Source of the DNA: Aldrovandia affinis
Taxonomy: Eukaryota > Chordata > Actinopteri > Notacanthiformes > Halosauridae
Assembly: GCA_029706075.1 (NCBI GenBank)
Contig: JAINUG010000005.1
Location: forward strand, 3,709,001 to 3,773,000
Reading direction: 5' to 3'
Length of the DNA: 64,000 nucleotides
Below, in pieces: positions 1 to 9,582 of the stretch. Both the position numbers and the translations under genes were made by a program. Each line of letters opens with the position of its first letter. Position 1 is the stretch's first letter. A model generated the notes under the pieces. It worked only from the letters and a program-made list of their open reading frames with translations, was not told the origin of the DNA and did no database searches.

Positions 1-70
1 GACGGGGAATCGAACCCCGGTCTCCGTGGCCAGTGTCAAACGTTGTAACCACTGGACCACGCGGGAGGCA
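1..70 (-). other. tRNA-like sequence cut by the window edge
   Basis: Read on the minus strand this has a D-arm-like GTGGTCCAGTGGTTA and a T-arm with GGTTCGATTCC, the internal A and B boxes of RNA polymerase III genes. The anticodon stem does not pair well and the 3' acceptor end lies outside the window. It may be a tRNA pseudogene or the head of a tRNA-derived SINE. I assign no anticodon. Confidence 0.4.
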
Positions 71-269
71 CAATTCCCTGTTTCTAATGAACTCACAAGG
101 GGTGTTTGTTATTTTGTCATTACACAGATTCTTCTCATATTATTGTTAAATGGGGTGAATGCTGCAGGGTATCTGTATGTGTATCATTGGTAACGAAGGA
201 AACATTTCTGTACGAATTGACAAAACAAGTCCAGACTACCCCCACCACTGCCTTTTCTTTTCTATTATA

Positions 270-297
270 CACAGTAAATTTTGCAGTGTCAAAGTAA
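270..297 (+). repeat. Left terminal inverted repeat of CACTA 1
   Basis: CACAGTAAATTTTGCAGTG followed by TCAAAGTAA. It matches the reverse complement of the right terminus, apart from the extra bases in the right copy. It runs into AGTGTTAAATTTAACACT-type subterminal motifs to about 420. Confidence 0.75.
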
Positions 298-429
298 CAC
301 TTAAAGAGTTAAATTTAACACTCTTCCCGAGTGTATTTGGTCCCACTCAGAATTAGTGTTAAATTGACTCTAGCCCTTGTGTTAAAATTTCAGAGTGAAA
401 TTAACTCTTAATAGAGTAAAAGTTTAACA

Positions 430-1255
430 CTGACTTACACTGTATAGTGTTATTTATACTTAACACTACAATGTGAATAACTCCGGAGAGTGTAAATATT
501 ACACTGTATAGTGTTATTTACAGTTAACACTACAGGTTGAACAACTCTGGATAGTGTAAATATTACACGGTATAGTGTTATTTATAGTTAACACTACAGT
601 GTCAATAACTCTGTAGGTGTAAATATTACACCTTATAGTGTTATTTATACTTAACACTACAGGTTAAATAACTCTGGATAGTGTAAATACTACACTGTAT
701 AGTGTAATTTATACTTAACACTACAATGTGAATAACTCCGGAGAGTGTAAATATTACACTGTATAGTGTTATTTACAGAGTTGAACAACTCTGGATAGTG
801 TAAATATTACACGGTATAGTGTTATTTATAGTTAACACTACAGTGTCAATAACTCTGTAGGTGTAAATATTACACCTTATAGTGTTATTTATACTTAACA
901 CTACAGGTTAAATAACTCTGGATAGTGTAAATACTACACTGTATAGTGTAATTTATACTTAACACTACAGGTTGAACAACTCCGGAGAGTGTAAATATTA
1001 CACTGTATAGTGTTATTTACAGTTAACACTACAGGTTGAACAACTCTGGATAGTGTAAATATTACACGGTATAGTGTTATTTATAGTTAACACTACAGTG
1101 TCAATAACTCTGTAGGTGTAAATATTACACCTTATAGTGTTATTTATACTTAACACTACAGGTTAAATAACTCTGGATAGTGTAAATACTACACTGTATA
1201 GTGTAATTTATACTTAACACTACAGGTTACATAACTCTGGATAGTGTAAATATTA
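430..1255. repeat. 64-bp subterminal tandem array of CACTA 1 (higher-order period about 255 bp)
   Basis: GTGTTATTTATA/CAGTTAACACTACA followed by an ACTC-T/CGG-AGTGTAAATATTACAC block repeats about 13 times. Unit starts fall at 447, 511, 575, 638, 702, 766, 819 and 882, mostly 64 apart. Four successive unit types recur as a block of about 255 bp. Each unit holds inverted GTGTTA and TAACAC hexamers. In CACTA elements, short repeats near the ends are the known binding sites for the transposase or accessory protein, so these are candidate binding sites. Binding itself is inference. Confidence 0.85.
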
Positions 1256-1513
1256 TTCTCATAAGTGTTGATTATTTACTCCTATGATAACAAAATCAAC
1301 TCTAATTGAGTTACACTGCATTGTCTCTGAAACCTTGAAAATAAAGTGAAATAACAATAAATCTAAACATGTTTTTCACTTTTTAAATATACCATAAAAA
1401 TCACATCACAAAATAATGAATTTAGCAACTTTATTTTAAAACTGACACTGACCTCTCAGGTCTCCATTACTGATTTTTTTTTTGTCAAGCTGAGAAAAAA
1501 CAAAATTGACCTC
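1256..1513. other. AT-rich spacer between subterminal array and transposase gene
   Basis: No gene seen. CTGACCTCTCAGGTCTCCAT occurs twice, near 1450 and 1508, with degenerate GTTGA/TCAAC motifs. It probably holds the 3' end of the transposase transcript and the outer subterminal region. Confidence 0.4.
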
Positions 1514-2209
1514 TCAGGTCTCCATAAAATGGCAATATGGAACAATATAAAAGGAGGCATCTACTGTTCCATACTTCACCTGAACATCGTATGGTTTGAA
1601 GTAAAACAGCTCATTTATATCCAACACCTTAACAACCTTGTCTGGATGCAGCCTGACCTTAAAGGCATGGTAATGAGGATCAAAACATGTGGTTTCCATC
1701 ACTTTTCCACAGAGCAACACATTGTCATCTTTCACAGCAATACTCTTGATCTTACAAAACACAGGCATCTCAGACACAACCTCAGTGCAGATAATGAAGT
1801 CACGGCGGTACTCTGTACCTTCATATTTAACCCATTTGGCAGAAAAGAAACTGGTTACATCTCCAAATTTAGAACCAATCTCTGACCTTCTTTAAGATCA
1901 CCAAGTGCTACCATCTTTCCTGGACCTAACGTTAGTCTTCCCTTGCTAAATGACTCCCGATGCAATGCCATACAACTCTGATGCTTTTTGGCTAATGTCT
2001 TTGTTATGTTCTTGAAGCATTTTAATTGCCGCTTGAAGAAATTATGTTTGGCTTCATAACGCATACACCACATGTGCAGAATTGGGCCAATGTTCCTTAT
2101 ACTACGAGGGTAATAGCTCAATTAAGTTCATTTTGTCTTCTTATTTCAAATAAATGTTTTACTTTCTTTTGATCAGACAATGAGATAAAAAGTTGTAGTT
2201 TACCTGACA

Positions 2210-2253
2210 GTTTCGACTGGCAACTGCAGTCTTCCTCAGAAGCGTCACCTGAC
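2210..2253 (-). ncRNA. Hammerhead-ribozyme-like motif, minus strand (inverted copy)
   Basis: It is the mirror of the plus-strand motif in the left arm of the inverted dimer, with the same GTC, CUGANGA-type and GAAA core elements read on the minus strand. Confidence 0.48.
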
Positions 2254-2418
2254 AGCTTGGATGCGTCGTCAGCTGATGTTTAGCAGGCGTGGCCAGCCTG
2301 ACAGATCTTGATAGATCCGTCAGGCCGGCCACGCCCGCCGTCCGTTGTTCTCTGGAGGAGAGAGTCCCAGGTGTGGAGAGCATGTATGCTCCTTCGTCCC
2401 TGTTGATGGTGCCGTTTG

Positions 2419-2583
2419 GCGGTTGAAATCAGGAGGCGGGCCAACGGCACCATCAACAGGGACGAAGGAGCATACATGCTCTCCCACACCTGGGACTCTC
2501 TCCTCCAGAGAACAACGGACGGCGAGAGAGGCGGCCGGCCTGACGGATCTATCAAGATCTGTCAGGCTGGCCACGCCTGCTAA
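2419..2583 (+). CDS. C-terminal end of Penelope-like polyprotein (5'-truncated)
   Basis: An open frame of 54 codons ending in TAA at 2581-2583 contains RRRANGTINRDEGAYMLSHTW. From memory this resembles the tail that follows the GIY-YIG endonuclease in Penelope-like proteins (consensus with NRDEG and LSHTWD). Only the tail is present, so no reverse transcriptase or nuclease function remains. An inverted copy occupies the left arm on the minus strand. The long open frames across this palindrome in other phases are shadows. Confidence 0.55.
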   Translation, partial: AVEIRRRANGTINRDEGAYMLSHTWDSLLQRTTDGERGGRPDGSIKICQAGHAC

Positions 2584-2609
2584 ACATCAGCTGACGACGC
2601 ATCCAAGCT

Positions 2610-2653
2610 GTCAGGTGACGCTTCTGAGGAAGACTGCAGTTGCCAGTCGAAAC
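2610..2653 (+). ncRNA. Hammerhead-ribozyme-like motif, plus strand
   Basis: The parts are in order: cleavage triplet GTC (2610-2612), stem I AGG/CTT with a TGACG loop (2613-2623), core CTGAGGA matching CUGANGA (2624-2630), stem II GACTG/CAGTC (2632-2636, 2644-2648) and core GAAA (2649-2652), then C, giving a two-pair stem III with GT of the triplet. Minimal hammerheads with very short stem III are reported in Penelope-like elements. An extra A at 2631 next to stem II is atypical, so activity is uncertain. Confidence 0.5.
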
Positions 2654-5600
2654 TGTCAGGTAAACTACAACTTTTTATCTCATTGTCTGATCAAAAGAAA
2701 GTAAAACATTTATACGAGGGTAATGTATCATGAAGTGATGTTTGGGCAAGAGATTGTTTGCAGGAAATAGCTGCTTGAATAGCTGATGGTGATCAATGAT
2801 TAAATGTTTGAGATAAGTGGTCATGCCTTCCGACAGGACTGGTGAAAATATAATGTTAACAATCTGTAGGAGCAAAAGCAGAAGATGCCAGTACTTATCA
2901 CCTGTCTGTATTAAATCACCAAAAAGCAATGGCATGTTGCGCAACAAGCACCAAGACTGTATGGCATTCAAACCCAAATCATTACTTCCATCCAGCAACT
3001 TTACTCTTGGCGGACGGTTTCGCTGCTGATTGTAACCATAGTCATAGGAGTGTATTCTACCAGCCAATTCTTCAACAGTTAGGAAGTTCTCCTGAATGTA
3101 CTGCAGTACAAGCTTCACCTCAAACTGAGCAACCCCTTCCAAAATATCATGCATGATATCTACAGAAAAATTGTTGGCTGTGTTGTAGTACTGCAGGGAA
3201 TTCAACAGGCAACTGTGTTTGACACCATACACATGAGGTAGCGTAGGATCTGTTTGTACAGTTTGACAGTGTTGTGCATGCATTTCAACAGTTCTTAGTA
3301 CAACTTCCGGATTATCTTCACAGAACACAGTTTGAAAAGAAGCTTTCTCAAGGAGACAGAAACGACAGCAATATCGAGCTGAAAATGACTCTACAAACCC
3401 AAACAGACCATGCAAACCAAGATTATCCCCAGTGACCTGAATTATTGTACCATAAATCACATGTTTAAAAATGGGAAAAGTCAGTCCTCTGTCTCAAGCA
3501 CTTTAACATCATTGATAAATGGCTCAAGTATAGAATTAAAGCCATAACGCTTGATGTCCTGTGCATGGAAAAGAGCAACCAAATGAATATTAATCAAAGC
3601 GGAATTATAGATTGGGGGGAAATTCCTTAAAGTGAAATATATAGCACCTAATTTGTGTATACCCTTTTTAGAACCCAGGGGATTCGCAGTTTCAAAGTCG
3701 TCATAAAAAATCTGAATCTGCAAGGAATCTTTTTCTATAGAAAATAGGGGACTTTCTTTAAAATAGGTAGCATCTCTCAAGTCTGCAAACACACCTTCCT
3801 TGGGCATGTACCTGGGCTTCAACATGTCTTGAACAAGTTCTGAGTTTTGAAAAATAATCTTCAATGTTTCCAAAATAGGAACATAAGCAAACTTATCAGT
3901 TACAATAACCTGGTCATATGTCCCAGCAGTTCTGTTTCTTCTGCTGTCAAATCTTGTACCAAGCACCTTTTCAATAGGCTCAACATTTCCCCATCTGTCT
4001 CTGAAGTGTTTGTTTCGTTTAGCTTCTGAATTTAAGTATGTGAATGGGTTTTTCAACTTTTCGAATGCTAGTTTTATTTTGCTCTTATTTTCTGTGTCCT
4101 GTGCAGATAAGCACTGTAAAGCTGCATCTTCCGCCTGACAATGAATCTCAGAGACCACTTCTTCCATGGATGAGACAAAACTATTTACAGTACACTGACT
4201 TAATCCAGCTGCCTTGAGTTGGGCGACGGCAGTGGCACACATATCTAGAGTGTTCCTATTAGACTTCCTCATCAGTTCAGATGTTGTGTCCATCTCATCA
4301 ACAACTGATGTTGTGGCTGTCTCATCTCTATGAGCTATCATCGCCTCTCCTGCACTGCTTACATTATCAGTATCAGCCTGTTCATAAAAATACTCAGTAT
4401 GTTTGGTGTTTAAATGTTTCCTAAAGCCAGAGAATGTTCCAAACACAGAGCCACATCCAGTCTGAACACATTTAAGGTGAAGATCTTTTCCAGGAAAGTA
4501 ACCATGAACTAAACGCAAATGCCTAACAAGCATATTTGAACTACTTAACTCAGCCTGACAAACAAAACACTTCATGCTGGAGAATCTTCAAGCACTAATG
4601 AAGCAACCTCACCCTAACCTCTGCAACCCGAGGACTCTCCTTGACTTTCCCAACATCAATGTTGTACACAGTGGTCTGAATGAACGTGTACATGTTGCGG
4701 AGCATGGGGTTGTATGATGTGCCAAACACAAAATGTGCCTTAAATAGTTCATCAAACGCACCAAGACAAGAGGTCGACCTGCAGGGTATGGCATTCTTGT
4801 CAAGGACAATGAAGAACTGGTGGACGGCATTCTTCCTAGCTCCAACAGCCAAGAGATAGGGCTGACTGCTGGTAGTGATGGCGTCGAGATGCTCTTGGAT
4901 GCTTGTTCCAGACTGAGAAAACAAACATACAAGCAGAGGCGATCCAAATTACTTGTCTACTCTGTACCATTATAATCAAAAATATGCATTATACATTAGG
5001 AGAGACTATACAAATTACACATCTGTACTATTATAATCAAAAATGTTCATCATACATTACAAAACAATACAAACCTTCTTGAAGACCACAAGATGCTTCT
5101 CTGCTTGGGACGCCGACACCTTCCCTGGTTTCCTCCGACCCTGAGCAGAGGGTGGAATCAGGTGCAAAAGGAGGAAGACTGATGAGAGATCACTGTCCCA
5201 GCCTGTAACAACACAAGTTTGATGTTAACAAGATTATATGGACCATCAACACAGTTCAGTCCACCTGCAATATCAGCAGCATTTTAACAAAACAAAAAAT
5301 ACAGCAGTTCTATTTCATAAGCTCTAAAAAAATCATTCGACTACAGCTCAGCTCAAACACTTCAGTGCTTTTGAGGTTTTGTTCAAAATACAGTACCAGT
5401 CCAAAGTTGGATGCACTCTCTCATAAAAGTGAACAGGAAGGTAATTTGAGACTGGATGACTATACAAAATTTGTCACAGAAGTCGATGAGTGCAATAAAA
5501 CAACAGTATGCTTTAAGGCATCTCACCAAAGTCAGCATCCCTCTCAGTGCTATCCTCAGGAGGATCCGCTGTCAAGAGGAGTTCTTCAAGCTCACTGGTG

Positions 5601-7149
5601 GATGGAAGCTTCCGGCATTCTTGGATGATCTTTTTCTTGTATGCGGTCGGCCACTTCTCCAGAAGCTTCCTGATACACCCTCTCCAAACATCAGGACGAA
5701 GTCCTGTTCAACCTGGAGTGGACATGTTGGGTGACAATTTCAGGATTTCACAGCGAACCGAAGTACAGGTGCTACTGTAAATGATTAATACAATACTCAT
5801 ATACTGTCTAAACGTCATAACACAAAATAGTGACATAATTACCAAGCCTTTGACGTCTTTGAAACGTGGAAACTCAAACAGTATGTTGCAAGACTGCTGG
5901 GGGTCGAGGATCATGTTGCGGCGATAGTCAAAGGTCAGCTTCATCTTGTTCTTGACGATGTCCTCATCCGCTGAATGTTTCATCAGTGAAATCGCTTCCT
6001 TGCACTCATCTTCACTCAGGGCAGTCTCTGGAACAAACTGGCACTGTCGTCGGACAGTTGGTCCCCCAGACATGCCTTCGCCAGATGCTCCTGCAGCTGA
6101 TGCTGAACAATATTGGAAAATTGTATCAATACTGGTGACAACCATGAACATTTCAAAAACACTTTCTTTGTTCTAATTTTTTAAGAAAAAGGGCATGGAT
6201 GGACGGGCCTCTCCATTCATAGTGGTGTGCTTTAGTGGCCTACTGTGCGCTGTACGCAGGTGCGTGACTAAATGTCCATAAGTGAGTGAGTGTCATGACT
6301 TGTATGCACTGCATACCATGCCCCATGGGAAAAATGCTGTTAACTGTTGTCTGGGAAAACATTATGTGCAACAAATGCAATCACTGATCTTGTAACTGGT
6401 TTGTTCCCTACATTTTTCCGGTATCATTTCAGGGTTACCTTCAAAGAGTGTTTGTCTGTCTTTAGCACTGCATCTCTGGATGGTTTTAATCCTCCAGGCC
6501 AAGTAACCAGTGCCACTCTCGCCATCATAATAATGCTCCTTGGAGGGTGAAGGCATAGCAGAAACACATTAAAAGGTGAAAAATATACTGTTAGGATTCA
6601 AAATGTATCAATGTTACCGGGACATCTGAACATGAGCGGGACATCTGAACATAAGCCGGCCTGACGGGACATGTGGGAATGGACAGCGTAATGCACGCGC
6701 GCAATCGTAAATTGCCCGTCGTACTGGCGTGTGTGTGCAGTTAAACAAGTATCTAAATGCCGCGAGCGGTGTGTACAGGCGTGTGTTTATGGACGATATT
6801 AAAGTGAAGATTTGCACATTTCGATCTCCTTGCAGTTAATTATAAAGAGAGTACTACTTAAGTAAAAGTACAGGCGTGTGTTTATGGACGATAGTGACAT
6901 TTTGTGTGTTATATCTTAACATAGACCCTGCATACAATATTAGATATTTAGATAACCTGCCCTATCAACTGTTTTAAGCAGAATAAACGCATAATAATAT
7001 TTGACAAGCATTTATTGTTTCAATATGCATGTGGATGTTGTGGTAGAGATGAAGACATCGATAGAAAGTTAACTGGTTTACTCTGCTATCGCCGGGCGGA
7101 CTGTTGTCAGGTAAGGTGCATGACAATGACAGACGTGCCATGTCTGCAT

Positions 7150-7365
7150 ATGTGGGAATTGGTTCATCGCTAGGGATACAAAGGGTACACCAAGTTTGTC
7201 TGTCTCCGCGCTCTCAAAACAAAGACTGCGGAAGAGGTGTCCCATCATTTGCTGACAAAGGGGCACCACCACAGATATTGCAAAGCGATAATGGCAGAGA
7301 ATTTGCAAACAATGTAATAAAGGAGCTTGTTTCGATGTGGCCAGAATGCAAGCTTGTAGCAGCAG
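7150..7365 (+). pseudogene. Ginger integrase fragment (retroviral-type catalytic core)
   Basis: Two plus-strand frames together give a YTKFVCLRALKTKTAEEV segment, then LQSDNGREFANNVIKELV and a WPEC motif. LQSDNGREF carries the second catalytic aspartate of rve integrases of the KRBA2/SCAND3/Ginger type. A frame break lies near 7255. The HPQSQG/ERAN region with the catalytic glutamate is absent: the sequence switches to an unrelated GIY-YIG segment at about 7378. The fragment cannot be active. Confidence 0.62.
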
Positions 7366-7377
7366 AAATACTACATT

Positions 7378-7660
7378 GGCCAAACATCTCGCAAGTTGAA
7401 AATCAGACTTAATGAACACAGCATTAAACGGGCAGATATCACCTCACCCGTGGCACGGCATTTCTATGAACATGGTCACAAAGTAGGGCATCGCAAGTGT
7501 ATCGTAATTGAAAAGGTATGGCTTAACCGTAGGTTATGAGAACTTACTGTTACAACGTGAATGTTTTTGGATTAATCAGTTAAAGACAATGTTCCCAACT
7601 GGCATGAATGAGGAATTTAATATGACCCCGTTCCTTTAAGTGATCACCACCTGTATCCAA
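7378..7660 (+). pseudogene. GIY-YIG endonuclease fragment of a Penelope-like element
   Basis: The plus-strand frame has KIRLNEHSIKRADITSPVAR, then HFYEHGH and KCIVIEK. A second piece in another frame has an LLQRE-like motif, FWINQLKTMFPTGMNEEFN and a final PFL. This matches the end of the GIY-YIG nuclease domain of Penelope-like or related retroelements, where the nuclease nicks target DNA. At least one frame break lies near 7525. It abuts the integrase fragment directly, so a Penelope-type insertion or recombination removed the rest of the Ginger gene. Confidence 0.55.
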
Positions 7661-8347
7661 TTTTTTTGCCAACTATTCAGCTTGATCTGATATATGAACG
7701 GTGTAAAAACCTGATGCGCTCAGCGATTGCTATAGCCTAGTTGTTTTGAAATGTATTTAGCCTATTATCTTTTGTATTTTTGTATTTTTAATCTTGTATT
7801 TAACGGTCTGTGGGTGTTTACTGAATGGACTTGAAGAAACTGCAGACCTACTTACTGCCTTGTTAATTGGAATTGTGAGTGTGTGTTCCTGCCACCGATT
7901 AGGCTAACTCATCTGCAACACCTGTGAGAACACCAATATCAAGCCAGTCCCACTGCCGCGGCATTTAGATACTTGTTTAGCTGCACACACACCACACGCC
8001 AGTACGACGGGCCATTTACGATCGCGCGCGTGCTTTACGCTGTCCATTCACACATGTCCCGTCAGGCCGGCTTATGTTCAGATGTCCCGGCTCATGTTCA
8101 GATGTCCCGGTTCGACGGGTCATCTGAACATGTCCCTGTCCCGGTTTCCCACATGTACCGTAACATCAATATTGCATTTAACATAGCCACAACCATTACT
8201 GTGTGCAACTCACATAGCCATTCTTTGAGTGAGGGTCACTTAGGTAGGGGAATAAGCTCACAATTCCTCTGGCATACGTTTCCCTCAGGTGTCTGGGTGG
8301 TGATGTACTGTGAGATTAAAGAAGAAATTATTTCTCAGTCATGTGTC

Positions 8348-9295
8348 TGTGACGACCGCGGTAAGGACCCAGACGCAGATCAGGGATTAGGCAAAAGAGT
8401 TGTTTATTCACAGGCAGGGGTCAAAACACGGGAATCAGGGGATCAGAGGTACAAAATCGCGAGGCAGAGAGAAGTAGTAATAGGGCAGTCAAAAGGTCGA
8501 TACTCAGGAGTCAGAAGGGCAAAAGGACAAAATCGTTGGGCAGGCTCGGGGTCGTAATCAAAGGGTTGTCTCGGGAAATGCTAATAACTCTGGCTTCCGG
8601 AAAGGTAGGCTCAGGGAAATAGAATCAACGTACTGACACGGAGAACTGAAAACACTGAACATATATACAGGGAGACATAATAGAAATCAGGTGAGACAAC
8701 GAGGAGAGAGAGGCTGGAACACAGGGAAGAGATAATTACATGACAAGAGGGAAACGTAAGACACGGACACTGAACCATACAAACATATAGACAATAAACG
8801 ACCTGGGAGAACAGGCAGACACGTGCATAGTAAAGGGGAGGTACGCAGGAGAAACGTTGCGTGCGTATGAGGAGAGAACGGAAAACTAAGCAGGGATAGG
8901 ATAATGAGAGAGAGAAATGCCGGTAGTAGGAAACGTGAGATAATTAGTGATTAGTAGTGTTAGTAACTAAATCTAAATCCCTAACGTTAGTAGATTAGTT
9001 AGTTAGTACTGTACACATCTAACTAATATATACAAAGTGCAATCACGAAAGTAGGAAAGAAGAAAACGAGAGAATAAGCGAAGTCGGAGGAAACCCGTAA
9101 ATTCTAAACACCCGAAGTGCATGACAAGACAAGGAGTGGATCTAGAAATAAACGGAACAGGGACGATAACAGACGGGAGAGCAGAACATGACAGAACAAT
9201 GAGAAACGCAAAGCTGACAACAGAATGAAGAGACATGACAGATAATAAATACACGAAGTACAAAAATGACAGAAACATAAACTCAGAATATAACA
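8348..9295 (-). repeat. 3' LTR of the chromovirus
   Basis: It is about 99 percent identical by eye to 13853-14801. The TTTATT at about 8403 is AATAAA on the sense strand, the likely polyadenylation signal. The start-site-like ACGTACTGAC block is at 8628-8637. The open frames crossing the LTR are not genes. Confidence 0.92.
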
Positions 9296-9312
9296 GGACC
9301 CCCCCCCTAAGA
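9296..9312 (-). promoter_or_regulatory. Polypurine tract of the chromovirus
   Basis: On the sense strand a run of G (CTTAGGGGGGGGGTCC) ends directly at the 3' LTR. This is the position where the primer for second-strand synthesis is cut. Confidence 0.65.
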
Positions 9313-9399
9313 AACGCCTCTTGGCGTTTAACAGGAGGAACAACAAAAACAGATAAACAAACAAGACGCAGGGAAAGCCAGGCAGAACGGGGGCAAAGC

Positions 9400-9580
9400 A
9401 CATGGCGGGATCTCAGAACAGGCAGGGACAAAACACATGGCAGAATCTCAGACAGGCAGGGTAAAGGCACGGGGCAGAATCTCAGACAGGCAGGGTCAAA
9501 ACACATGGCAGAATCTCAGACAGGCAGGGTAAAGGCACGGGGCAGAATCTCAGACAGGCAGGGTAAAACACATGGCAAAA
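9400..9580. repeat. 34-bp minisatellite in the chromovirus 3' untranslated region
   Basis: CAGAATCTCAGACAGGCAGG recurs at 9441, 9475, 9509 and 9543, with a diverged first copy near 9407. Linkers alternate between AAAACACATGG and AAAGGCACGGGG. It lies between the pol stop codon and the polypurine tract. Confidence 0.85.
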
Positions 9581-9582
9581 TA

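Larger units (their letters stand above)
2113..2712. mobile_element. Inverted dimer of Penelope-like retroelement 3' ends inserted in the transposase gene
   Basis: Two nearly perfect inverted copies of about 260 bp (2151-2413 and 2440-2712) flank a short centre. The host motif TACGAGGGTAAT is duplicated at 2103-2114 and 2713-2724, a 12-bp target duplication splitting the transposase YYPR codons. Each copy carries the last codons of a Penelope-like protein, a 3' untranslated region and a hammerhead-like motif. The left copy extends 37 bp further before the duplication. Penelope-like elements are known for variable target duplications, 5' truncation and inverted or tandem partial copies, which fits. 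Confidence 0.7.
1514..4575 (-). pseudogene. CACTA-1 transposase gene, zinc-finger N-terminus, frameshifted and interrupted
   Basis: The coding sequence starts at ATG 4575. The first 364 codons (4575-3481) open with two C2H2-like fingers, CFVCQAEL...HLRLVH and a C-x4-C...HLNTKH repeat. The next block (3460-2713) carries the conserved core with TGDNLGLHGLFGFVESFSAR, a CRFC cysteine pair and VDIMHDILEGV. The gene continues through a YYPR motif at 2121-1855 and ends near 1514. It resembles the transposase family of fish and insect En/Spm (CACTA) elements, which cuts and pastes the element in the nucleus. Breaks are a lost base near 3481, a Penelope-like dimer inserted at the YPR codons (2113-2712), and a lost base near 1887. 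The two base losses each shorten a run of G. No introns are obvious. Confidence 0.78.
6612..8165 (+). mobile_element. Ginger-type DNA transposon remnant, TCAA target duplication
   Basis: Ends TGTTAC and GTAACA are flanked by TCAA at 6608-6611 and 8166-8169. Near-identical inverted repeats of about 150 bp occupy about 6617-6765 and 7956-8110. The right terminus has about 50 bp that the left lacks. A Gypsy-integrase-like fragment lies inside. Ginger elements are known to have TG-starting inverted repeats, 4-bp target duplications and Gypsy-like integrases, which supports the name. It sits in the intron between partner-gene exons at 8214-8307 and 6439-6538. Confidence 0.66.

Noticed and set aside
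1..70. A functional tRNA gene with a defined anticodon
   Set aside because: The anticodon stem does not pair and the acceptor stem is cut by the window edge, so only tRNA-like is supported.
430..1255. Regular repeats considered as a CRISPR-like array
   Set aside because: Units are contiguous tandem repeats without unique spacers, in eukaryotic DNA next to a CACTA end.
2159..2704. Several overlapping open frames on both strands
   Set aside because: They are mirror images created by the inverted Penelope dimer. Only the frame ending at 2583 and its inverted copy match a known protein tail.
8348..9506. Open frames of 90-170 codons across the chromovirus LTR, also at 14509-14784
   Set aside because: They lie in the LTRs and untranslated region, recur in both LTRs and show no domain.
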